A DNA stretch of 64,000 nt. Origin: Archangium sp. (GTDB lineage Bacteria; Myxococcota; Myxococcia; Myxococcales; Myxococcaceae). The notes under the pieces are model-generated. The model searched no databases. It was given only the letters and a program-made list of their open reading frames with translations, and was not told the DNA's origin. Location of the stretch: the NCBI GenBank assembly GCA_030681645.1, contig JAUXRX010000029.1, forward strand, positions 62,001-126,000, given 5' to 3'. Position 1 is the first letter of the stretch, and each line of letters opens with the position of its first letter. Positions 1 to 5,942 of the stretch are shown here, piece by piece. The position numbers were made by a program, and so were the translations under genes.

Positions 1-1
1 T

Positions 2-427
2 GCGCCCGACGAGTCGGAGTTCGACAAGCCGACGAAGCTCCTCAAGGGCACCGACCCGACCGACGAGCGGTACGTGCTGGGCATCGTGCTCGAGCCCGAG
101 GTCGTCGACGCGCAGGGCGACATCTACTCCGCCGACGAGATCCGCGAGGCCGCGCACCGCTTCATGGAGGAGTTCGGTGGCCTGGGCCTCATGCACCGCC
201 TCCGCGTCAACGACGAGGTGAAGGTGCTCGAGAGCTTCCTCGCGCCCACCGACTTCGCGCTCGGCGACACCTCGGTGCGCAAGGGCACCTGGCTCCTCGC
301 GGTGCGCGTCCTCGGTGACGAGCTCTGGGAGAAGGTGAAGTCCGGCGAGCTCACCGGCTTCTCCATCGGGGGATCTGCGCGGCGAGTGCCTGAGCCCACG
401 GCTCCGCAGAGGGAGGTCGCAGCATGA
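2..427 (+). CDS. XkdF-like phage prohead protease, 3' part
   Basis: The reading frame is open from the window edge, so the N-terminus is missing. The 141 visible residues contain the family pattern VLGIVLEPEVVDAQGDIYS, then GLMHR with a likely catalytic His, then KGTWLLAVRV and ELWEKVKSGELTGFSIGG. This is the arrangement of the XkdF-type (Peptidase_S78_2) capsid maturation protease, which cleaves scaffold and head proteins during procapsid assembly. The stop overlaps the next start (ATGA at 424), and the major capsid gene follows one gene later, the usual protease-scaffold-capsid order. The family call rests on recalled motifs; catalytic residues were not proven. Confidence 0.85.
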   Translation, partial: APDESEFDKPTKLLKGTDPTDERYVLGIVLEPEVVDAQGDIYSADEIREAAHRFMEEFGGLGLMHRLRVNDEVKVLESFLAPTDFALGDTSVRKGTWLLAVRVLGDELWEKVKSGELTGFSIGGSARRVPEPTAPQREVAA

Positions 428-1149
428 GCACCACCACCGACGGCGTGCACCGGCTCGTGGACATGGTCGTCGAGGAGGTCTCCCTCGTCGACCGCGCCGC
501 CAACCTGCGCCGCTTTCTCATCGTGAAGAGGGACGACACCATGGACGACACCGAAGAGACGAAGAAGACCGACGTGCCCGAGGACTCCCCGCTGGGCATG
601 GCGCTCGCGGCCCTGGAGAGCCTGACCGACATCGTCGAGCTGCTCGGCAGCACCGGCGCCGAGAACACCGACCCGCGCATCACCGCGCTGGCCGAGCAGC
701 TGCGCACGACGGCGGAGCAGCTCCTCTCGCAGGCCGGGCTCTCGGAGTCGGCGGACGGGGACGAGGCCGAGAAGACCAAGTCGCTGGCCGAAAACATCGG
801 CGCTGCGAAGGCGGCGGTGGCGCGGCTGCGCAGGGGGACGAAGCCCGCGCCCAAGCCCCAGGAGCCCGACGACGCGCCGAAGGAGGACGACACCAAGAAG
901 GTCGACCTCGCGCCCATCACCGACGGCCTCGCGAAGCTGACCGAGTCCTTCAAGGCGCTCTCCGAGTCCGTGACGGCCCACGCCCAGCGCCTCGGTCGTG
1001 TCGAGAAGCAGTTCGGGCTGCCCAACAGCGCCGCGCCCGCGGAGCCCGTCACCAAGTCCCAGCCCGAGGATGTCGGCTGGCCGATGGACCTCAACAAGCC
1101 CATGGACCGGGAGAGCGTCGACAAGGCGGTCTCCTTCCACGAGCCCTGA
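424..1149 (+). CDS. Probable scaffold-like head assembly protein
   Basis: The 241-residue product starts with a short segment, EEVSLVDRAANLRRFLIVKR, resembling a motif often found at the end of prohead proteases or at the start of phage scaffolds. The rest is rich in Asp, Glu, Lys and Ala with predicted helical, coiled-coil character (about residues 50-200), as expected of a scaffold. It overlaps the protease stop by 4 bases and precedes the capsid gene by 18 bases with a purine-rich ribosome site (AGGGAAAGGA). The function is inferred from position and composition; no enzymatic motif is visible. Confidence 0.55.
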   Translation: MSTTTDGVHRLVDMVVEEVSLVDRAANLRRFLIVKRDDTMDDTEETKKTDVPEDSPLGMALAALESLTDIVELLGSTGAENTDPRITALAEQLRTTAEQLLSQAGLSESADGDEAEKTKSLAENIGAAKAAVARLRRGTKPAPKPQEPDDAPKEDDTKKVDLAPITDGLAKLTESFKALSESVTAHAQRLGRVEKQFGLPNSAAPAEPVTKSQPEDVGWPMDLNKPMDRESVDKAVSFHEP

Positions 1150-1167
1150 CAGGGAAAGGACACGACC

Positions 1168-2106
1168 ATGAGCTACACCTCGAATCGTACGCTGCTCGAG
1201 AAGGCCGACCTCGCGCTCGCCGACCTCACCGCCGGAGGAGGCATCCTGCTCCCGGCGCAGGCGCAGAAGTTCATGCGGCTGCTCATCAAGCAGTCGGTGC
1301 TGATGCAACTCGCCACCGTCGTCCCGATGGCGTCGCCGAAGCACCAGCTGTCGAAGATCAAGTTCGGCAGCCGCATCCTCCGGCCCGGCCAGGAGGCGAC
1401 GGCGCTGGCTCCCGCAGACCGGGCGCGCCCCGACCTCAGCTTCCTCGAGCTCGACGCCCGGCTGTTCAAGGCTGAGGTCCACCTCTCCGACGAGGTGCTC
1501 GAGGACAACATCGAGCGCGGCGAGCTGCGGCAGACCATCCTCGAGATGATCGCCGAGGCCGCCGGGCGCGACATGGAGGAGGTCATCATCAACGGTGACA
1601 CCGCCTCCGCGGACCCGTTCCTCGCCACCATGGACGGCCTGCTCAAGCAGACGACGAGCCACCTCGTCGACGCCGCGGCCACGGGCATCAACAAGAACCT
1701 GCTCCGCGACCTGCTCAAGTCGCTGCCGAGCGAGTACCTCCGCGACAAGAAGCAGATGACCTACCTCACCAGCGTCGACGCGGAGCTCGACTACCGCAAC
1801 ACCCTGGCCGACCGCGCCACCGTGGGCGGCGATCGCTTCATCGAGGAGGACACGCCGGCGCTCTACTCGGGCGTGCCAGTGAAGCCGGTGCCGCTGTTCC
1901 CGGAGAACCTCGGGCCGGCGAACAACCGGACCGTCGCCCTGCTGTGCAACCCGAAGAACGTGCACGTCGGCATCTGGCGGCAGATCCGCCTGGAGTCCTT
2001 CCGCGACGTGTCGGCCGGCGTGCTGCGCGTGGTGGCGACGCTGCGCTTCGACGCGAAGTTCGCCGAGGAGCCGGGCGTCGCGAAGCTCATCAACATCCAG
2101 CTGTGA
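1168..2106 (+). CDS. Phage major capsid protein (HK97-fold, XkdG-like)
   Basis: The 312-residue protein lies directly after the protease and scaffold genes. It shows typical capsid elements: an N-terminal helix region, a central stretch where a helical spine is expected (ILEMIAEAAGRDMEEVIING), and a C-terminal beta region with GIWRQIRLESFRDVSAGVLR and a FDAKFAEEP ending. The length suits unprocessed HK97-type capsid proteins of PBSX-like phages. Its presence shows the cluster is a phage with a head and not only a tail-like injection system. The fold assignment is by pattern and context. Confidence 0.85.
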   Translation: MSYTSNRTLLEKADLALADLTAGGGILLPAQAQKFMRLLIKQSVLMQLATVVPMASPKHQLSKIKFGSRILRPGQEATALAPADRARPDLSFLELDARLFKAEVHLSDEVLEDNIERGELRQTILEMIAEAAGRDMEEVIINGDTASADPFLATMDGLLKQTTSHLVDAAATGINKNLLRDLLKSLPSEYLRDKKQMTYLTSVDAELDYRNTLADRATVGGDRFIEEDTPALYSGVPVKPVPLFPENLGPANNRTVALLCNPKNVHVGIWRQIRLESFRDVSAGVLRVVATLRFDAKFAEEPGVAKLINIQL

Positions 2107-2114
2107 GGTGACCC

Positions 2115-2465
2115 ATGGAGACGATGCTGGTTCGACTCAAGTCGTTCGACCCGCGCCGCGGCGCTGTGCTGCGGCGGTACACCTACGCGGGGATCAAGTT
2201 CCACGAGGAGCGCGGGTGGTACCGGGTGGACAAGCAGGTCGCCGACTACCTGCGTGTCGTTCGCCAGGTGCCGGGCGACGAGGTGTCGCAGCTGGCCTTC
2301 GACGTCTGCACCGAGGAGGAGGCCAAGGCGCTCGACTCCCGCGAGGAGAGCGAGGCGAAGGTGCGCAAGGCCGCCTCCGATGACGTGCGGCTCAGCCCCG
2401 CGCGCGGTGACGTGACGACCGCCGACTTGGCGAAGGCGCCGACGCGAGTCGCTCGGAAGGCGTGA
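2115..2465 (+). CDS. Small phage head protein, unknown function
   Basis: A 116-residue acidic-basic protein begins 8 bases after the capsid stop. The N-terminal half (RLKSFDPRRGAVLRRYTYAGIKF, then ERGWYRVDKQVADYLRVV) looks like a small compact beta/alpha unit; the C-terminal half is charged and probably flexible. In this position many myoviruses carry a head decoration or head-completion protein. I do not recognise the family. The stop is one base before the next gene's GTG, so it is translated as part of the head operon. Nothing is odd in base composition. Confidence 0.6.
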   Translation: METMLVRLKSFDPRRGAVLRRYTYAGIKFHEERGWYRVDKQVADYLRVVRQVPGDEVSQLAFDVCTEEEAKALDSREESEAKVRKAASDDVRLSPARGDVTTADLAKAPTRVARKA

Positions 2466-2466
2466 C

Positions 2467-3144
2467 GTGTACGCGTCGGTGACAGAGGTGCGAGCAGAGG
2501 GGGCCGCTCAGGCCTCCGCCACCGACGCGCGGGTGCTGGCGCTCATCGACGAGGCGACCCGCACCATCGACAGGGTCACCGGTCAGTTCTTCGAGTCGAG
2601 ACAGGCGACCTACCGATTCGACGGACGCGGGACGCCGACCATCGAGCTTCCCGTTCCTCCAATTCGGCTGACCAGCCTTCGCGTCGACTACGAGGGGCGC
2701 CAGCCGTTCCCCTTCATCTCGGGGTACCCGTTCGAGTTCACCTTGGATCCGACGTCCCTCGTGGTCGTCGGTGCGCCCGTCCGGCCGAACTTCGACGGAG
2801 CGCGAGTCACGATGCGGCACGGACTCTTCTTCCCGAAGGGCCACGGCAACGTCAGCGCTGACGGCGCCTGGGGCTACACCGAGGACGACGGCACCCCGAG
2901 TGGCTGCACGCCGCCGGCTGTGAAGCGCGCCTGCATCCTCTTGGTCCTCCGCGGCCTGCTTCCTCTGGCTGACGATGCCGCGTTCGAGGCACGCAGCCGC
3001 TGGCGCATCCTCGAGGAGCGCACGAGGGACCAGAGCTACCGGCTCGACGCCAACCGCGGCGGCGGGCTTTGGCTCACCGGCGACCCGGAGGTCGACATGC
3101 TCCTGACGCCCTACGTGCGCGTCTCTCCCCTTGGAGCGGCGTGA
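2467..3144 (+). CDS. Head-tail connector (gp6/gp15-like adaptor)
   Basis: The 225-residue product starts with GTG. Its N-terminus MYASVTEVRAEG, the following ALIDEATRTIDRVTGQFFE helix and the beta segments (TIELPVPPIRLTSLRVDY) match the pattern of phage head-tail connector adaptors, where an N-terminal helical bundle begins with a residue pattern like YASVxEVR and ends in ATxxIDRxTGQFF. Such proteins form the ring under the portal. The stop overlaps the next ATG (ATGA-type, 3144). The family assignment is moderately secure; the later beta-rich half is longer than in small gp6-type adaptors. Confidence 0.7.
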   Translation: MYASVTEVRAEGAAQASATDARVLALIDEATRTIDRVTGQFFESRQATYRFDGRGTPTIELPVPPIRLTSLRVDYEGRQPFPFISGYPFEFTLDPTSLVVVGAPVRPNFDGARVTMRHGLFFPKGHGNVSADGAWGYTEDDGTPSGCTPPAVKRACILLVLRGLLPLADDAAFEARSRWRILEERTRDQSYRLDANRGGGLWLTGDPEVDMLLTPYVRVSPLGAA

Positions 3145-3650
3145 TGAGGGGCCGGCTCATCTTCCCATTCCTGGCCGAGCTCTACCGGCTCGACACGATC
3201 GCCATGGCCACCCAGCCGCCCGGGTACGACGACGACTTCAAGGAGCCCGCGCTGCTCGACTCCGACGGTGACGGTGTTGGCGATGCGTTCCGTCGCGAGC
3301 ACCCGCCGGTTCGTGTCCCCTGCCAGGTTGAGCCCGAGACTTTGGATGCCCTGCGGATGACGCCTTCGGGCAACACCCCTCAGTCGAGCATCGACCTCGT
3401 CTTCCACTTCCGAGACCTGGAGCGGCTCGCGTTGGTCGACGCCACGACTGGGGAGGCGCTCATCCGCACCAGCGATCGCCTCGGTGGCCTGTTCGACACC
3501 GAGGGGCAGTTGGTGTGGGCGGTCCGGACACCACCAGGGCTGTACGTCACGGAGGCCCGGCACGCGGGCTTTGGCCTCTTCCGACGTCGGCCGCGCCGGA
3601 ACCTCCTGATGGTGTCGTTCACAGACAGGCCCGCTGGACGGAGTTCGTGA
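3144..3650 (+). CDS. Phage neck/structural protein, unknown
   Basis: I start this gene at the ATG overlapping the previous stop (MRGRLIFPFLAEL), giving 168 residues. The N-terminus resembles neck proteins beginning with a hydrophobic strand. DSDGDGVGDAF at about residue 33 looks like a calcium-binding loop but is unproven. The product lies between the connector and the gp10/gpG-like tail completion gene, so a head closure role is likely. A promoter-like motif (3315-3345) lies inside the gene, and an in-frame ATG at 3357 follows it. No family is recognised. Confidence 0.6.
   Translation: MRGRLIFPFLAELYRLDTIAMATQPPGYDDDFKEPALLDSDGDGVGDAFRREHPPVRVPCQVEPETLDALRMTPSGNTPQSSIDLVFHFRDLERLALVDATTGEALIRTSDRLGGLFDTEGQLVWAVRTPPGLYVTEARHAGFGLFRRRPRRNLLMVSFTDRPAGRSS
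3315..3345 (+). promoter_or_regulatory. Intragenic copy of late promoter-like motif
   Basis: GTCCCC (3315-3320), a 19-base spacer, then CTTTGG (3340-3345) match the motif seen in the intergenic gaps of this prophage. It lies inside a coding region, so chance is harder to exclude than for the other copies. It could drive the downstream lipoprotein genes, or a short form of the host gene from the in-frame ATG at 3357. Confidence 0.35.
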
Positions 3651-3811
3651 TGAAGCGGCTCGTGACGATGGTCGCAGTGCTGGCACTGGCGCTCGGGGCG
3701 TGCACCGGCGTCGGTCGCCTCATGAAGTGCAGCGTCGACTGCGCGTTCCCCGACGAGCCCGACGCGGGCGCGCCCGAGCCGGCGCCCTGCGCGAAGAAGT
3801 CGGCGAAATAG
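3650..3811 (+). CDS. Small phage-encoded lipoprotein
   Basis: The ATG at 3650 overlaps the previous stop and gives a 53-residue protein. The N-terminus MKRLVTMVAVLALALGAC is a clear type II signal peptide with lipobox ALGAC, so Cys18 would be acylated. The mature part (about 36 residues) has three more Cys and a Pro/Asp/Glu-rich stretch ending in Lys. It sits between head-tail joining genes where lipoproteins are not structural. It may be an Rz1-like outer-membrane lysis lipoprotein or a lysogenic-conversion protein; neither can be shown here. Confidence 0.65.
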   Translation: MKRLVTMVAVLALALGACTGVGRLMKCSVDCAFPDEPDAGAPEPAPCAKKSAK

Positions 3812-3815
3812 CGCG

Positions 3816-3845
3816 GTCCCCGAGGTTGTCGGGTGCGCGCTTTGG
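3816..3845 (+). promoter_or_regulatory. Late promoter-like motif upstream of second lipoprotein
   Basis: GTCCCC (3816-3821), 18 bases, CTTTGG (3840-3845). It lies in the 105-base gap before the lipoprotein ATG at 3917. In-frame GTG codons at 3848 and 3851 follow the right box closely, but starting there would add about 22 residues before the signal peptide, so a transcript with a leader and a start at 3917 is preferred. An imperfect hairpin overlaps the motif. Confidence 0.5.
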
Positions 3846-3916
3846 AGGTGGTGCACGGCGGCAGACACGCGGGCTCGCCGCTCGTCGTCCCACGACCCGC
3901 AGCACGGAGTGTCTCA

Positions 3917-4174
3917 ATGAAGAATCTCATGGTGGTGGCTTGTCTGGTGGCGCTCGCTGGCTGCGCGGAGGGGCCCTGCGATCCGGGCGCCTCGCGCTGC
4001 ACCGGGAACGTCGTGGAGGTCTGCGACGCGAAGCGCGAGTGGCGGGCGCTCGCGGACTGCGGCGAGCTGAGTCGGCTCGCTCGGCGCCCGCTGGTGTGCG
4101 CCTTCGTCAATGGCGACGACGCCGGGGTCGTCGAGGGCGACACCTGCATCCCGGAGCCCACGGCGTCGCCGTAG
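3917..4174 (+). CDS. Second small phage lipoprotein, Cys-rich
   Basis: The ATG at 3917 gives 85 residues beginning MKNLMVVACLVALAGCAEG, a signal peptide with lipobox ALAGC (Cys16). The mature part has six further Cys in pairs (CDPGASRC, VCDAKREW, DCGEL, VCAFV, DTCIPEP), a pattern common in secreted myxobacterial lipoproteins, likely disulphide-bonded outside the cytoplasm. It is the second lipoprotein in a row within the phage structural operon. The gene probably serves the lysogen or lysis, not virion assembly. No homologue is recognised. Confidence 0.65.
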   Translation: MKNLMVVACLVALAGCAEGPCDPGASRCTGNVVEVCDAKREWRALADCGELSRLARRPLVCAFVNGDDAGVVEGDTCIPEPTASP

Positions 4175-4180
4175 CAGCGC

Positions 4181-4771
4181 ATGGCCTCCTCCCGCACCGG
4201 TGACTGGGCGCGTGCTCGCGAGCTGCTCTCCGCTTCGTCGGAGAAGCTCAAGAGCGCCGTCGAGACCGCGCTGAAGCAGGAGGCCCACGCGCTGCGCAAC
4301 GAGGTGGTCAGCGGGTTGACGGCGCAGGCGCCGGGTGGCGTTCCCATCCGACCGCCTGCGCCGTTGACGTTGGCGGCGAGGCAGCTGAAGGGCTTCGGTG
4401 GCACGAAGTCGCTCATCGTGCGTGGCGACCTGAGGAACTCCATCTCGGTCATCACCGACGGAGACGAGGTCTTCGTCGGCGTGCTGCGGAGCGCGAAGAG
4501 CAGCACCGGCGAGTCGCTGGTCGACGTCGCGCAGCTCCAAGAGTTCGGTGGTCCGCCCGTCATCATCCCCATCACCCCGAAGATGCGGCGGTTTCTCTTC
4601 GTGTTGCTCAAGCGCGCGGGTGTTACCCCGACCGGCGGCAGTGGCCGCGGCGTGATCGTGACGCAGGTTCCAGCGCGGCCGTTCTTGAGGCCTGCGTTCG
4701 AGAAGTTCCGAGCGGGGGCCGGGCGTCGCTTCCTCGAGCGCGTCGCAGCCGGGCTGGGGCTGACTCCGTAG
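4181..4771 (+). CDS. Phage virion morphogenesis / tail completion protein
   Basis: The 196-residue protein ends with VPARPFLRPAFEK, the signature close of phage tail completion proteins of the gpG/gpS (phage virion morphogenesis) and HK97 gp10 type. The N-terminal half is helical (LKSAVETALKQEAHALRNEVV), followed by GDLRNSISV and VDVAQLQEFGG, both usual in this family. The role is to complete the tail or join it to the head. It follows the lipoprotein gene by 6 bases and lies before the tail genes, which fits. Confidence is good for the broad family. Confidence 0.75.
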   Translation: MASSRTGDWARARELLSASSEKLKSAVETALKQEAHALRNEVVSGLTAQAPGGVPIRPPAPLTLAARQLKGFGGTKSLIVRGDLRNSISVITDGDEVFVGVLRSAKSSTGESLVDVAQLQEFGGPPVIIPITPKMRRFLFVLLKRAGVTPTGGSGRGVIVTQVPARPFLRPAFEKFRAGAGRRFLERVAAGLGLTP

Positions 4772-4778
4772 CTCGACT

Positions 4779-4809
4779 GTCCCCGTGCGGCGGGCCCCTC
4801 CGCCTTTTC
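4779..4809 (+). promoter_or_regulatory. Late promoter-like motif, leaderless start at 4816
   Basis: GTCCCC (4779-4784), 19 bases, CTTTTC (4804-4809), then exactly 6 bases to the GTG at 4816. The gene start has no Shine-Dalgarno sequence, which fits a transcript beginning at the start codon. The spacer contains a small GGCGG/CCGCC hairpin followed by TTTT, so a terminator for the upstream gene is an alternative or additional reading. Confidence 0.55.
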
Positions 4810-4815
4810 ACCTGC

Positions 4816-5703
4816 GTGGCGACTCCGACGCTCAACGCGATTGTTCCGGCAGTGGGGCCCTCGTCCGGCGGCGATCTGCTCCGCCTCGATGGCGCCGGCA
4901 TCGGCGATCGCCCACTTGTGATGTTCGGTGGTCGACCGGCGATCGTCGTCTCGGTCCATGACGAGGGCGCGGTCCGGGTCGTTGAGCTCAGGACCCCAAG
5001 CCACGAGCCAGGTCAGGTCGACGTCGAGGTGTTCAACCTCGACCCCTCGGGCGTGCCCATCCCCGGAGAGCACGCTGCGCTCGCGCTCGCCTACCGATTC
5101 GAGCGGCCTGCCATCGTCCGCGAGGCGGACCTCACGCGCGTCGTGCGGCAGCTGCTGCGCGAGCTGAAGCGCCAGGTCGTCGCCAACGTGAGCGCCTCCG
5201 TCTCGGTCGACTACGACGACACCGTCGCCGACGGGCAGAGCATCATCGCGATGGCGAAGCTGCCGTCGCTGGTCCTCACTGGGCCGACGCTCCGACAAAA
5301 TCGCTTCTACTCGGCCAACGTCGCTCGGTACGACGTCGTGGGCTCGCCTTCGGGTCTGGAGGCGGTGCGTCGGAAGCCTCCCTTCACGGTGGACCTGCTG
5401 TTCGGTGTCACCGCGGCCTCGTCGCGCGCGGCCGAACTCTTCAACCTCATGGGGGCGGTGGCGACCTTCTTCAACCGCAACCGGTGGCTCGAGCTGCTCC
5501 GCGACCCCGCCGACGCGAGCCGCGGCGTCGTCCGGTGGGAGCTCGACGCAGACGGCGACTTCCGCACCCAGCTCGCCAGCCGCGACGACGTGCGCGTCTT
5601 CACCTGTGGCCTCGTCGTGCGGGGCTTCGACGTCGACGAGGGCCTGCCGCTGGACCTCACGCGCCTGGTGAACCAACCCATCCTCGAGACCGAGGGGCTC
5701 TGA
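4816..5703 (+). CDS. IPT/TIG-domain tail protein (possible tail terminator)
   Basis: The 295-residue product starts with GTG. Residues 5-95 (LNAIVPAVGPSSGGDLLRLDG, then VMFGGRPAIVV and PSHEPGQVDVEVFN) form an IPT/TIG immunoglobulin-like domain. The rest is alpha/beta and phage-specific (FNRNRWLELLRDPA). Its place between the tail completion and sheath genes is where tail terminator proteins are usually encoded. An IPT domain could decorate the neck. Translation probably begins without a leader, as the promoter-like motif ends 6 bases upstream and no ribosome site is visible. Confidence 0.55.
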   Translation: MATPTLNAIVPAVGPSSGGDLLRLDGAGIGDRPLVMFGGRPAIVVSVHDEGAVRVVELRTPSHEPGQVDVEVFNLDPSGVPIPGEHAALALAYRFERPAIVREADLTRVVRQLLRELKRQVVANVSASVSVDYDDTVADGQSIIAMAKLPSLVLTGPTLRQNRFYSANVARYDVVGSPSGLEAVRRKPPFTVDLLFGVTAASSRAAELFNLMGAVATFFNRNRWLELLRDPADASRGVVRWELDADGDFRTQLASRDDVRVFTCGLVVRGFDVDEGLPLDLTRLVNQPILETEGL

Positions 5704-5942
5704 TGAGCATCTCCCTCACCAACCTCAGCCGCCGGTGCCAGGTCTTCGTGCTGGCCCACGACGTGTTCTGCGCGGCCCTCGGCCGATGCGCCTGCCGGAC
5801 TGGCGCACGCCGAGTCGCTTCGTCGCTGACCCTGGCCTCCGGCGTGACGGTCGACTCCCTCGACGACGCGGTGCTGGCCGTGCCCGAGGTCATCCGCGCG
5901 GTCCGCGAGGGCGCGCTCTCTGTGAAGCGAGGTGCCGCGTGA
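5703..5942 (+). CDS. Small phage protein, unknown function
   Basis: The ATG at 5703 overlaps the stop of the preceding gene, and its own stop overlaps the sheath GTG. The product has 79 residues with three Cys near the middle (VFCAALGRCACR) and a hydrophobic C-terminal half. Its tight coupling on both sides argues it is a real gene of the tail operon. I do not recognise the family; a small neck or sheath-associated role is only a guess. Confidence 0.55.
   Translation: MSISLTNLSRRCQVFVLAHDVFCAALGRCACRTGARRVASSLTLASGVTVDSLDDAVLAVPEVIRAVREGALSVKRGAA

Noticed and set aside
124..1965. Long minus-strand open frame of 613 codons opposite the head genes
   Set aside because: It is a GC-driven shadow of the protease, scaffold and capsid genes; composition is Arg/Leu-rich without motifs.
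3240..3275. EF-hand-like calcium site (DSDGDGVGD) in the neck protein
   Set aside because: Only one short loop without flanking helices; likely chance in an Asp/Gly-rich stretch.
4785..4808. Simple rho-independent terminator as full explanation of the promoter-like motifs
   Set aside because: Hairpins overlap several copies, but the copy at 9597 has none, and hairpins do not explain the fixed box spacing or the 6-base distance to start codons. Kept as an alternative for single copies.
3619..5676. Long minus-strand open frame of 685 codons
   Set aside because: Opposite several well-supported phage genes, low-complexity, no motif; shadow frame.
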